Shown here piece by piece: positions 34,713 through 43,437 of a stretch of 64,000 nt of DNA (its first letter is position 1; the number at the start of each line of letters is the position of its first letter). The notes under the pieces are model-generated. The model was not told the DNA's origin. It ran no database searches and saw only the letters and a program-made list of their open reading frames with translations. Source of the DNA: Paenibacillus sp. (GTDB lineage Bacteria; Bacillota; Bacilli; Paenibacillales; Paenibacillaceae); NCBI GenBank assembly GCA_031254035.1, contig JAIRVF010000065.1, positions 49,581 through 113,580 of the forward strand, read 5' to 3'. Position numbers and translations under genes: made by a program.

Positions 34713-36558
34713 GTTGATCCTTTTTCATATTATCCAACTGCTTCCGAAGCGCACGGATTTCGGCGATCCGCTCTTGACTGCCATCTGGATCCTCCATGCC
34801 CAATAGCCTTGAAATCTCCCATTCCAGTTCGAGCCTCTGCTTCTCCCGTTCTGGGTCCTCCTTTAGAACTCCGCCATGCCTTGTCAGGCGTTCCTCTTCT
34901 TCCTCTACGGAACCTTCGAACAGTTCTGGCTCTTTTTCAGGAGAAAGTGTCAGCAGACGGTTTGCGAGCTTGCGTACCAGCATGCGGTCATGCGACACCA
35001 CGAGCAACGCACCGGGATATGAGGCCAGCGCTTCCTCCACGACCTCGCGTGTTTGGATGTCCAGATAGTTCGTCGGCTCATCCAGCACAAGCAAATTAGC
35101 GCCGCTGAAATACAGCTGCACGAAGGCTGCACGGCATTTCTCGCCCATGCTCAGGTCACCGATCCGCTTAAACACGTCTTCCCTTGAGAAAAGGAAACAG
35201 CCCAGAAGCGTACGCGCATGCGTCTCCGTCATATCAGGCAAATGAAGCAAGCTGTCCAGCAATGTCTCCTCCTCTTTCAGGCTTTCGAGCTCCTGCGAGA
35301 AATAACCTACGTTCACGGCCGGATGTAACCATACATTCCCTCTGTCAGCCTCAAGCTCCCCAAGAACAAGCTTCAGGAGGGTGGATTTACCGCTTCCGTT
35401 TGGCCCTCTCACCGCAAGCCGGTCACCGCGGGACAACAACAGATCAAGCTCCTGAAACAGCTGCTTCTCTTCATAACCAAAACAGATCCGTTCCAGTCGT
35501 AAAAGGACTCGGGCCGCAAAACCTCCTTCTCCCAGCTGCATGTTGACCTTTGCCATGTCCTTTGGCTTCTGTACATTTTCCTTTTCAAGCCGTTCCAGTT
35601 CCTTTTGTTTGGCATGGTACCTGGATATATTTTTCTTCGCTTTCGCCTTGTAATAAGGAGTGGCGGCTTTGGTTTCGGTATTTTTATTGGCAGATCCCTC
35701 GGCGCGATGAAACCAATCCTGGTAATTGCGGATCGACTCCTCCAGCGCTTCCCGCATCTGCTTCTGCTTCTTGTAGAGCGCCTCTTGCTCCCTGAGTTCC
35801 CGCTCCTTCTCCCGTTTGTAATCCGAATAGCCGCCCTTGTATCTCTTCATTCCGCTGTCAGTCAATTCGCATATCCCTGTCGCAACATGATCCAGGAAGG
35901 TGCGGTCATGAGAAACAAAAAGCACGGTGCCTTCGTAGCCATTCAGCCATTCTTCGAGCCAGACTATGCTCTCTCCGTCGAGATGGTTCGTCGGCTCATC
36001 CAGCAACAGAAATGACGGGCGTTTGACGAGTAAAGCCGCGAGCCTGACTCTTGTTTTCTGCCCGCCACTTAGTTCGGCGAACGGAACCTGCCATAATTCT
36101 GTCCCGATGTTCAGCATGGTGAGCACCTTCTCAACCTCAATTTCCCATTGGAAACCATCCAGTTGTTCATAACGCTCTAGCGTTTGGCCGTACGCACTAA
36201 GCAGCTTATCGTCGATTGAGGGGGCCGCAAGCTCTTTTTCCAGCTGATTAAGTTTCTGTTTGACTTGCCACACCTCTCCGCTGTCATAGCCGGCCGCCAC
36301 ATGCGTCGCTAGGGACAGCAAGGAGTCGGAACTCTGCTTCATCATTCCCCATTGATCTAGCGGCAAGCCGCGTTCCACGGTTCCCACATCAGGCTCCAGC
36401 TGCCCGGTAAGCACCTTCAGCAGCGTCGTTTTTCCTGCCCCATTGGCGCCAAACAGAGCCAGTCTTTCTCCTTCATATATCTCAAAATCCACCTGTTCAA
36501 AAATGGTTTTCCCCTTAAATTCTTTTGCCAATTTTTTTGCCTTCACGATATTCATCAT
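34702..36558 (-). CDS. ABC-F ATPase, probable ribosome-protection (antibiotic resistance) type
   Basis: This 618-residue soluble protein has two ABC domains and no membrane part. Walker A sites are GANGAGKTT and GPNGSGKST, signatures LSGGQKTRVR and LSMGEKCRAA, Walker B LLLDEPTNHLD and LVLDEPTNYLD. A long, charged linker of about 100 residues joins them, and a C-terminal helical extension follows, as in Vga/VmlR-type proteins that displace antibiotics from the ribosome. The start is the double ATG at 36558/36555 after AAAGGGTG. The terminator and small frames upstream indicate drug-induced attenuation. Which drug is unknown; a housekeeping ABC-F remains possible. Confidence 0.87.
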   Translation of the reverse strand: MMNIVKAKKLAKEFKGKTIFEQVDFEIYEGERLALFGANGAGKTTLLKVLTGQLEPDVGTVERGLPLDQWGMMKQSSDSLLSLATHVAAGYDSGEVWQVKQKLNQLEKELAAPSIDDKLLSAYGQTLERYEQLDGFQWEIEVEKVLTMLNIGTELWQVPFAELSGGQKTRVRLAALLVKRPSFLLLDEPTNHLDGESIVWLEEWLNGYEGTVLFVSHDRTFLDHVATGICELTDSGMKRYKGGYSDYKREKERELREQEALYKKQKQMREALEESIRNYQDWFHRAEGSANKNTETKAATPYYKAKAKKNISRYHAKQKELERLEKENVQKPKDMAKVNMQLGEGGFAARVLLRLERICFGYEEKQLFQELDLLLSRGDRLAVRGPNGSGKSTLLKLVLGELEADRGNVWLHPAVNVGYFSQELESLKEEETLLDSLLHLPDMTETHARTLLGCFLFSREDVFKRIGDLSMGEKCRAAFVQLYFSGANLLVLDEPTNYLDIQTREVVEEALASYPGALLVVSHDRMLVRKLANRLLTLSPEKEPELFEGSVEEEEERLTRHGGVLKEDPEREKQRLELEWEISRLLGMEDPDGSQERIAEIRALRKQLDNMKKDQHNN

Positions 36559-36582
36559 ATATGCATCACCCTTTTGAGCAGA

Positions 36583-36610
36583 AATTGAAAAAACCGCAGG
36601 CAGAATGCCT
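36583..36610 (-). terminator. Attenuator terminator in the ABC-F leader
   Basis: On the minus strand CCGTAGGCA, TTC loop, TGCCTGCGG, then TTTTTT lie just before the ABC-F ribosome binding site. Located inside the leader, it would stop transcription unless overcome. Confidence 0.85.
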
Positions 36611-36674
36611 ACGGCAGGGAATCGAAATGAGATGATGCCTATGCTGAAAAAACGGACCCTCGAATCAATACGAC

Positions 36675-36761
36675 CTATGGGTACAAAAACCCAAGGTACT
36701 CCGCCAATGAACACATGAATACGCAAAAAAAAGCATTTTCGCATCCACGATCAAGGCCCAC
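36675..36761 (-). CDS. Candidate leader peptide of the ABC-F gene (28 codons)
   Basis: A GTG at 36761, only 4 bases after GGAGG (36770-36766), opens a 28-codon frame beginning MGLDRGCENAFF and ending EYLGFLYP, then TAG. It ends about 65 bases before the attenuator hairpin. ABC-F resistance genes are often induced when an antibiotic stalls a ribosome on such a frame. An alternative in another frame starts at the ATG near 36776 and runs 38 codons to 36665. Neither peptide matches a leader I can name, so only position and signals support this. Confidence 0.5.
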   Translation of the reverse strand: MGLDRGCENAFFCVFMCSLAEYLGFLYP

Positions 36762-37090
36762 GAGTCCTCCAAAATAGACATAGCAATCCTATTCCTCTTC
36801 CCTGCAACGCGCGCAGAGACTGCCTGTTTGCAACACTTTGATGTTGGCATGCAGATTAGAGAGAACAGTCATGTGTATCCATCGGATGTGTGGTTACCTC
36901 GTTTTCATTAGGATGTAATGCTTGATGCCATTTTAGCAAACTTTTCTGGAGATGGGAAGCCCGGGAATTGAAATCGGCGTACATCTCCGGGTGTACTTAA
37001 GCCAAATGAAAATCAATATCGGGACGGACTCGTATTTTACCAGCCATTGCTATTCTGTATTTAAACACTAATGATAAGGTGGTAAACAAA
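36762..37090. other. Divergent intergenic region, ABC-F leader and CcdC-like promoter region
   Basis: The minus strand holds the rest of the ABC-F leader, with inverted-repeat segments around 36790-36840 (GTTGCAAACAGG / GCGTTGCAGGG). A promoter for either direction could not be assigned with confidence. No further gene seen. Confidence 0.4.
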
Positions 37091-37546
37091 ATGAACAATT
37101 ATGCAAGTTATATCATTATTTTCATCCTAATCCTGTGGTTATCGGCACGAGAAAAAACGGTCAAACCGGGAACCATGTGGATCATGCCGCTTCTCTGGGC
37201 CTATATCATACTCCCTGCTATCCAATGGCAGACGGCCGGTTTCGCGACATTTGCTTTATTTGCCTTATGTTTGATTTTAGGATTGGCGCTTGGCGTAATA
37301 AGAGGTAAACTGGAAAAAATGCGTGTTCGTCAAGATGGCAGTATTTCCGTCCAGGGCTCATTCATCAGCATACTTATTTTTGTAGGTGTTTTAGCGCTTA
37401 GACTTGCTGCCGAGTATTGGGGAAAAACACATGCCCTCGTTAGTTTTGCAAATGCCCTGCTTTTCATCCCGCTCGGCTCGGTCTGTGCACGCCGCTACAT
37501 CATTTATCAGCGCTATCAGGCGTTGTTGAACCGGCGCAGCATGTAA
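37091..37546 (+). CDS. CcdC-like (DUF1453) membrane protein
   Basis: This 151-residue membrane protein has about five helices (YIIIFILILWL at the start, FATFALFALCLILGLALGV, FISILIFVGVLALRLAAEY) and a short loop KMRVRQDGSISVQGSF between the halves, as in the CcdC/DUF1453 group. The start at 37091 follows AAGGTGG with 7-base spacing. It lies 40 bases before the histidine kinase gene and probably forms an operon with the two-component system, as similar genes do in other Bacilli. Molecular function unknown. Confidence 0.75.
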   Translation: MNNYASYIIIFILILWLSAREKTVKPGTMWIMPLLWAYIILPAIQWQTAGFATFALFALCLILGLALGVIRGKLEKMRVRQDGSISVQGSFISILIFVGVLALRLAAEYWGKTHALVSFANALLFIPLGSVCARRYIIYQRYQALLNRRSM

Positions 37547-37585
37547 CAACTAATTCGCAAAAGTCCGGGGACAAAGGAGAAGTCC

Positions 37586-38806
37586 ATGAATACCGGCCAC
37601 GACGATAAAAAACAAAAAATCCTATCTGCACCCCGCCGCCCAAGAAGCATGCTGCTGAGCCTGCTCCTGGTCTATTCCATGATCCAAAGCTTAATCCACG
37701 CACCGCTTCACACGGTTCTGGCGAGCTCACTGTTAATTATCTTCTGCATATATCTACTGTGGTGGCCCAGAACTATTCAAGGATACGGGATGATTCTCGC
37801 AGCAGCTTCATTCGTCGGGATGGTCGCCTTTACTGTTTGGCTGGCATTCGGATTAAATGGAACGATTTATTCTGTGATTTTATTTCTGACCGGATGGGTG
37901 ACGTATAGGCTGCCCACCGTATATTCCGCCGAGTATACCGTGGCAACCGCAGCAAGTGCCGCAAGCATCCTGTTCTATGTCGAGCAGGATAGCCCTGAGT
38001 CGGTCTTGACTCAATGTTTGGGGCTTGCGGCAGTTTATCTGATCATATGGGGCAGCAAGGCCAGAAGAGAAACGCAGACGATGAAAGAGCGGCATCTTGC
38101 AGAGCTGACAGCCGCCCATCAGCAGCTTGAAAACGCATATGATCAGCTTCACCAGGCGCACCTGGAGCTAGCGAAGGCATCCGAAAGCTCGCTTCGGTAC
38201 GCAGTCATGGAAGAGAGAAGCCGAATCGCTGCGGATATTCATGACAGTGTCGGGCATGGACTGACCTCCGTGATCGTACAGCTGCAAGCTTTGCCCTATA
38301 TCATTCAGGCTTCTCCTGATGAAGCCAGATCAACACTCCGGAACGTAACCGAAATTACCCGCGGCTGTCTTCAGGACGTCAGGTCGGTCGTACACGAGAT
38401 GGGGCTTTCCCACCAGGACTCCAGCCTTCATGAACTGCGGAAGCTGACGCAAATCTTCAGCGAACAAAACGGGCTTTCGGTTTCTTTTTCCGCTGATGAT
38501 CTTGAAAAAATCGCACCCGAACACATCTATGTACTGTATCGGATCCTGCAGGAGGCCTTGACCAATATTTTGCGTCATGCAGAGGCCACAAGCGCCAGTG
38601 TCAACCTCACCGAGCAACAGGAGAATATCATCATGATTATTCGGGATAACGGTCAAGCTCAAGCTCCCATTACACCCGGCTTCGGACTTACCACCATGAA
38701 GGGTAGATGCGAAAAAGCCGGAGGCTCTATGTCCATTCGGCCTGTTCACCCCCAGGGTTTGGAACTTACGGTACAACTCCCACGACCTTCAAGCACAAAA
38801 AAATGA
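37586..38806 (+). CDS. NarL-group sensor histidine kinase
   Basis: This 406-residue kinase has about six membrane helices in residues 25-155 with almost no outside domain, then a coiled coil (ERHLAELTAAHQQLENAYDQ) and a HisKA_3 domain with the phospho-accepting His in RIAADIHDSVGHGLTSV. The ATPase part has EALTNILRHAEAT and GFGLTTMKGR. Architecture resembles DesK/YvfT sensors that read membrane state or peptides. It is coupled with the response regulator 15 bases downstream. Confidence 0.92.
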   Translation: MNTGHDDKKQKILSAPRRPRSMLLSLLLVYSMIQSLIHAPLHTVLASSLLIIFCIYLLWWPRTIQGYGMILAAASFVGMVAFTVWLAFGLNGTIYSVILFLTGWVTYRLPTVYSAEYTVATAASAASILFYVEQDSPESVLTQCLGLAAVYLIIWGSKARRETQTMKERHLAELTAAHQQLENAYDQLHQAHLELAKASESSLRYAVMEERSRIAADIHDSVGHGLTSVIVQLQALPYIIQASPDEARSTLRNVTEITRGCLQDVRSVVHEMGLSHQDSSLHELRKLTQIFSEQNGLSVSFSADDLEKIAPEHIYVLYRILQEALTNILRHAEATSASVNLTEQQENIIMIIRDNGQAQAPITPGFGLTTMKGRCEKAGGSMSIRPVHPQGLELTVQLPRPSSTKK

Positions 38807-38821
38807 GGTGGCTAAACATTT

Positions 38822-39493
38822 ATGCAACCTGAACGGATTCGCGTCATGATCGCGGATGATCAGCCCCTGATCCGTAATGGACTCGGGTTTATTATTAAGG
38901 TTCAAAAGGATATGGAATGGTGCGGGGAAGTCGGCAACGGTCATGACGCCGTCACATTAGCTCTCAAGGAGCGTCCTCATATTGTGCTCATGGATGTGCA
39001 AATGCCCGAGCTCGACGGTATTGATGCTACCCGCGAGCTTAAGCGGCTGTTGCCGGATTGCAAAGTGATCATTCTGACCACCTTCGATCTGGAGGAATAT
39101 GTGTATGAAGGCATTCGTGCCGGCGCCGTCGGATATCTACTGAAGGATGCTGAACCAGAAGAACTCTTGAGCTCGATCCGGGCAGCAAGACGCGGGGAAG
39201 CCATTTACCACACCACTGCTGCGGCGAAGATGATTTCAGAAGCGCTGTATCAGTCAGCACCACAAAAAATGCCGCAGAACAACCCTGCCAATCTGCCGGA
39301 TCCTTTGACCGATCGGGAGCTCGAAGTGCTCCAAGAGATGGCTTTCGGTCTCAAAAATGAGGACATTGCCGCTAAACTACATATCAGCGAAAGCACCGTC
39401 AAAACCCATGTTCACCGCATTTTGCAAAAAATAGGCGCTGAAGACCGGACGCAAGCCGTGGTCCTAGCTATCCGCAGCGGTTGGGTTAAGTAG
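38822..39493 (+). CDS. NarL/LuxR-family response regulator
   Basis: This 223-residue regulator has a receiver (IADDQPLIRNG, acceptor Asp in HIVLMDVQMPELDG, Lys in GYLLKDAEPEE) and a LuxR-type helix-turn-helix (LTDRELEVLQEMAFG, NEDIAAKLHISESTVKTHVHRIL). GAGGTGG precedes the ATG. The partner is the kinase just upstream. Targets are not evident; the upstream CcdC-like gene is a candidate. Confidence 0.94.
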   Translation: MQPERIRVMIADDQPLIRNGLGFIIKVQKDMEWCGEVGNGHDAVTLALKERPHIVLMDVQMPELDGIDATRELKRLLPDCKVIILTTFDLEEYVYEGIRAGAVGYLLKDAEPEELLSSIRAARRGEAIYHTTAAAKMISEALYQSAPQKMPQNNPANLPDPLTDRELEVLQEMAFGLKNEDIAAKLHISESTVKTHVHRILQKIGAEDRTQAVVLAIRSGWVK

Positions 39494-39568
39494 GTATTCT
39501 GGAAGGTCGCACCCACGCACCGCTCAAAACAACAAAACAGAAACACATCTTCCTATAAAAAAATATAG

Positions 39569-39597
39569 GCTCTGTCGGTTATCACCCGACGGAGTCT
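39569..39597 (+). terminator. Terminator after the response regulator
   Basis: GGCTCTGTCGG and CCGACGGAGTC pair, followed by TTTTC. The remaining spacer to 39728 is AT-rich and holds no other feature I can support. Confidence 0.85.
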
Positions 39598-39728
39598 TTT
39601 CATTTTGAATTGCGCACCAAGAATGTCCTCAAATCTTATCCAATCCTAGTCGTCGTAGCGCAACTTATGAATAATTAGTAATCATTAATCCAATAACTAT
39701 CACATTCAATCGATGAGGTGATGCTAAA

Positions 39729-40172
39729 GTGAAAAAATATATTCTGTTCCTCTTGTTGTTTGCTCTGTCTGGAAATATAAGCACCGCCGCGGCTCCACAG
39801 GTTTCAGAAGAAATCTTGCACGAAACTCAAGTGAAATTCAAGCCCATATATCCTGAAGTCCCCAAAACCTGGAGGGCTGTTACAAAAACTAATAAAACAT
39901 TCTATATTATCAGTTATTTTTCTTCAGACGATGATTTTATCTTAGGTCTTGTTGAACAGAATAGTGACGACAAAAAAATGGATAGTTCTAAGAGTCCTCC
40001 AACCGCAAGTACTTACACTTTAAATAGCATTACATATCATTACTATCCTTATGTTGATGAAACAAAAGGTGGTGCACTTTATTGGATAGATCATGGGATT
40101 TATTTTAATATGGACAGTCATAAATTAACGAAAGAAACGATGATCAAATTAGCTCAGACAATAAAAAAGTAA
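39729..40172 (+). CDS. Secreted protein of unknown function
   Basis: This 147-residue protein has a signal peptide (residues 1-22, cleavage after STAAA). The mature part is rich in Lys, Thr and Tyr, with strand-forming segments (TFYIISYF, YTLNSITYHYYPY, GALYWIDHGIYFNM). It looks like a small single-domain extracellular protein. The gene is AT-richer than its neighbours and flanked by repeats, suggesting later acquisition. The start is GTG at 39729 with GAGGTGA 7 bases upstream. No family recognised. Confidence 0.68.
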   Translation: MKKYILFLLLFALSGNISTAAAPQVSEEILHETQVKFKPIYPEVPKTWRAVTKTNKTFYIISYFSSDDDFILGLVEQNSDDKKMDSSKSPPTASTYTLNSITYHYYPYVDETKGGALYWIDHGIYFNMDSHKLTKETMIKLAQTIKK

Positions 40173-40175
40173 AAG

Positions 40176-40207
40176 AAACTGCTCATCGTTAAGATAAGGC
40201 AGTTCCT
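40176..40207 (+). terminator. Terminator of the secreted-protein gene
   Basis: GAAACTGC and GGCAGTTCC form a stem with an AT-rich loop, followed by TTTTTATTTTATTT. Confidence 0.7.
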
Positions 40208-40267
40208 TTTTATTTTATTTATATAAGTTGAACAAATGATTTTCAAGATGAAGGCTGTCGGGTGATT

Positions 40268-40459
40268 CTCTAACGAAACATGACATCGCTATTTGCAACA
40301 AAGATGGCTTTTCGAAATTCTAAACGAAACTGGGTATCGCTATTAAGCTAAATAAGTGCCGTCTAAGCTGGTTTTATCCTAAATAACGATCTGTAGTTTC
40401 GCTAGATTTAATTTGCTCTTGTTTTTGCGGCAATAGCGCTCTGTAGTTTCATTAGAGTT
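40268..40459. repeat. Cluster of four short inverted/direct repeats (family D)
   Basis: Two forward copies (CTCTAACGAAACATGACATCGCTATT near 40268 and CTAAACGAAACTGGGTATCGCTATT near 40319) are followed by two reversed copies (near 40382 and 40430, reading AACGATCTGTAGTTTCGCTAGA and AATAGCGCTCTGTAGTTTC). The whole is palindromic and could fold into one large structure. It fills the spacer before the tRNA pair. Confidence 0.75.
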
Positions 40460-40491
40460 TTCTACGGGAATCTTTTAAATTGAACATAAAA

Positions 40492-40514
40492 AAACCCTTG
40501 TCGCACAAGAGTTT
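40492..40514 (-). terminator. Terminator of the tRNA-Pro/tRNA-Gly unit
   Basis: On the minus strand AAACTCTTGT, GCG loop, ACAAGGGTTT, then TTTT. Confidence 0.85.
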
Positions 40515-40533
40515 CAGGTGATTCATATAACGA

Positions 40534-40604
40534 AGCGGGTGATGGGAATCGAACCCACGCTACCAGCTTGGAAGGCTGGAGTTCTACCATTGAACTACAC
40601 CCGC
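40534..40604 (-). tRNA. tRNA-Gly (anticodon TCC)
   Basis: The minus strand folds as a complete cloverleaf: acceptor GCGGGTG/CACCCGC, anticodon loop CTTCCAA with anticodon TCC, and T arm GTGGG TTCGATT CCCAT. CCA is not encoded. Its 3' 22 bases recur in the aberrant tRNA-Leu at 63516. Confidence 0.95.
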
Positions 40605-40614
40605 AAAACGAAGA

Positions 40615-40688
40615 TCGGGACGACACGATTTGAACATGCGACCCCCTGGTCCCAAACCAGGTGCTCTACCAAGCTGAGCTACGTCCCG
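40615..40688 (-). tRNA. tRNA-Pro (anticodon TGG)
   Basis: Acceptor CGGGACG/CGTCCCG, D arm GTAGCTCAGCTTGGTAGAGC and anticodon loop TTTGGGA (anticodon TGG) are intact. It is transcribed first, followed 10 bases later by tRNA-Gly. Confidence 0.96.
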
Positions 40689-40789
40689 CTGATACTCACA
40701 TCTTCAGACTAGCGAAGACAAGTAATAATATACCATGAGTACGCGGGATATGCAACTCTTTTTTTATTCTTGGGCGCATCATTACCTGG

Positions 40790-42892
40790 CTATTGGATCA
40801 AAAATGTCTTCTCGAAATCCGCCGGCAGGATCGGTTTGCTAAAGAAGTACCCCTGCCCCTCATGACAGCGCTGCTCTCTTAGGAAATGCAGCTGCTCTTC
40901 GTTTTCCACTCCCTCGGCCGTTACCTTTAGCTGCAAATGATGAGCCATCGAAGCGATCGTGGATACGATAGCTGCGTCGTTATGGTCACTCATCACTTCA
41001 TTAACAAAGGAACGATCGATTTTAAGCCGATCGATCGGCATATTTTTTAGATAGTGTAGAGAACTGTAGCCAGTTCCAAAATCATCAATGCTGATGGAAA
41101 CTCCCAGCTCTTTCAACCGCCGTAGCTGCTCAAAAGCCGTCTCCTTGTCAAAGGTCATGCTTTCGGTAATTTCAAGCTCGACGTACTTGGGATCCAGGCC
41201 GATTTCTTTAAGGATCTGATCAATCTGATCCGCCAGCCGTGTCTGGAGAAATTGGCGCATGGACAGGTTGATGGATACACAAATAGGCTTGTATCCCGCG
41301 TCCTGCCATTGTTTATTTTGCAAGCAGGCCGTTCGGAGCACCCACTCTCCCAGCGGGACGATCAGGCCGCTCTCTTCTGCCAGCGGAATGAACTCCAGTG
41401 GCGGAACGTTGCCACGTTTCGGATGCTCCCACCGGAGCAACGCTTCCATCCCTACAGTTTCGGTCGTTTCCAGATGAACCAGCGGCTGATACTCCAGATA
41501 AAATTCATTACGTTCTATCGCTTTGCGCAAGTCATTTTCCAACTTCAATCTTTCCTTGGCCTTTCGCAGCATCGCCGGAACAAAATGCCGCACATCCATG
41601 CCGTAATCCTTAGCTTGATGAACCGCTGTATCTGCATGCTGAACCAGCTGCTCCGCCGTATCTCCATCCTCCGGGAAAATCGCTATGCCTGCGCATAACG
41701 TGATGTGATAGTCGTAATCTTCGATCATAATAGGCTTATCGAACAGCTGCATCAGAATTCTGCTCCTATTCATTGCCGCTTCCGCGTCGGGAAGCGAAGG
41801 CATAATGAGAGCAAACTCATCGCCGCCCATGCTGAATACTTCCTCATGAGGAAGGGAATTCCGCTTCAAACGTTCTCCCACCAGCTGCAGTAGCTGGTCG
41901 CCTGCTTGGTGTCCAAGTGAATCATTGATATTTTTAAAGCGATTAATGTTAAACACGACGACCCCAGTCTTGCCGATGTCCTGCCTTTGCATTAGCTTAT
42001 CCAGTCTTTGGGTCAGACGGCGCTTGTTCGGAAGTCCCGTCATATCATCATGAAAAGCCAGGTAGTTCATCTTGGCCTCAATTCGCTGCTGCTCGCGGAA
42101 AGGGTCTTCAATCGTCAGCCGATACACGCCTTTTAGCATCAAGTAATAAGACAGTGCACAGGACAAATTACCCAGCAAATAATCGATATCGTAGATGCTG
42201 TCTGCATACAAGATCAGTCCTTGACCAATGACGGTGTAAATCATTGCCCGGATAATGATCAGGAGCGAAGGAGCCCTCTCCTTTCTACCGCGGTAGACAA
42301 TTAAAGCTATGCCACTCAGGCCAATGGCCATTATGCCTATTGCGGTCAGCTTCATAAGAGAATTGATCTGTCCATGGCTCGTGAGCGAAGGCAATATATG
42401 TCGCACCAGCGAAAATGCGGCAGCTGCGGATAAAGCGATGACGCCAGATACGATGAAAACGATCCTTTTATGGGCAACGGATACCATTAAATCCTTTAAC
42501 GTATAAATACACAATATTCCTGTCGTCAGGAACAGCTTCGATAGAACAAGCATCCATAAAGCGTCGCCCTGAGTCATAACATATCCGAAAAATGGCACGT
42601 CCATCAGGCTTATGGTATGCAGCATATCAAATACCGCCACACATAAAAACAAAGCTGCCGTATACAGTCTGTAGCGGGACAGCTTGTGTGAGAACAGAAG
42701 CCAGCCCTGGGCAAAGATAGCGAAGCTCACGGCCAAACAGCAGCTACCTAGCAAAACATAGATGGTTTTGAATGCATTTGTACCCAGTCCTTGAAAATAA
42801 AAAATGGACTCCGAAAATTGGACTGCGACAAAAATCAGCATTCCCCATAGGGCCGCATTGATCGTTCTTTTTTCCTCTACTCTTGTACGCAT
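40790..42892 (-). CDS. Membrane GGDEF-EAL cyclic di-GMP protein
   Basis: This 700-residue protein begins with about eight membrane helices (residues 12-265) that look like a MASE-type sensor. A GGDEF domain follows (DDMTGLPNKRRL, active loop MGGDEFAL) and then an EAL domain with the residues needed for phosphodiesterase action: MEALLRWEHP, SINLSMRQF, EITES, DDFGTGYSS and LKIDRSFV. Both catalytic sites look intact, so it could make or break cyclic di-GMP; the balance cannot be told from sequence. The GGDEF I-site is not of RxxD form. Confidence 0.93.
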   Translation of the reverse strand: MRTRVEEKRTINAALWGMLIFVAVQFSESIFYFQGLGTNAFKTIYVLLGSCCLAVSFAIFAQGWLLFSHKLSRYRLYTAALFLCVAVFDMLHTISLMDVPFFGYVMTQGDALWMLVLSKLFLTTGILCIYTLKDLMVSVAHKRIVFIVSGVIALSAAAAFSLVRHILPSLTSHGQINSLMKLTAIGIMAIGLSGIALIVYRGRKERAPSLLIIIRAMIYTVIGQGLILYADSIYDIDYLLGNLSCALSYYLMLKGVYRLTIEDPFREQQRIEAKMNYLAFHDDMTGLPNKRRLTQRLDKLMQRQDIGKTGVVVFNINRFKNINDSLGHQAGDQLLQLVGERLKRNSLPHEEVFSMGGDEFALIMPSLPDAEAAMNRSRILMQLFDKPIMIEDYDYHITLCAGIAIFPEDGDTAEQLVQHADTAVHQAKDYGMDVRHFVPAMLRKAKERLKLENDLRKAIERNEFYLEYQPLVHLETTETVGMEALLRWEHPKRGNVPPLEFIPLAEESGLIVPLGEWVLRTACLQNKQWQDAGYKPICVSINLSMRQFLQTRLADQIDQILKEIGLDPKYVELEITESMTFDKETAFEQLRRLKELGVSISIDDFGTGYSSLHYLKNMPIDRLKIDRSFVNEVMSDHNDAAIVSTIASMAHHLQLKVTAEGVENEEQLHFLREQRCHEGQGYFFSKPILPADFEKTFLIQ

Positions 42893-43100
42893 AAAGCCAT
42901 CTGACCCCCGGGTTATCCAAAAAATATGAAGATGGTTTCATGCTAAATAATTCAACATCTATGTCTTTTTTCCTGCTAGGACCAGATAATAATTTTACTT
43001 ACTTTGCCAACCTTCGACATAAACTACAAATTATAAATTGTTGAATCCTTTTTCCTGCTTATCCGTAAAATAAGGTATCAGATTAAAGGAGTGAACGTGG

Positions 43101-43424
43101 ATGATCATTACTACAACAGAGAACATAAATAACCATGAAGTTGTTGAGGTACTCGGGACCACTTTCGGCGTAGTCGTACGTGCAAGGGGGATCGGCGGAG
43201 ACATCATGGCTTCCCTGAAGGGTTTGGTTGGCGGCGAAGTCAAGCAGTACACACAGATGATTGAGGATGCACGTCGGCAGGCCATCGATCGGATGGTACA
43301 AAATGCTCATACCATGGGCGGAGACGCCATTGTTATGATGCGCTTCGATAGCGGGGATATCGGCAATAACATGAGCGAGATCGTCGCTTACGGTACTGTT
43401 GTAAGAACCCGACCTATCAGTTAA
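43101..43424 (+). CDS. YbjQ/UPF0145-family protein
   Basis: This 107-residue protein matches the YbjQ family: TTENINNHEVVEVLGTTFG at the start, then ARGIGGDIMASLKGLVGGE, and MGGDAIVMMRFDSG. Members form pentameric rings and are annotated as putative heavy-metal-binding, but no function is proven. AAAGGAG lies about 8 bases before the ATG. A small membrane-protein gene follows after 13 bases. Confidence 0.92.
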   Translation: MIITTTENINNHEVVEVLGTTFGVVVRARGIGGDIMASLKGLVGGEVKQYTQMIEDARRQAIDRMVQNAHTMGGDAIVMMRFDSGDIGNNMSEIVAYGTVVRTRPIS

Positions 43425-43437
43425 GCCGGGGGTTCTT

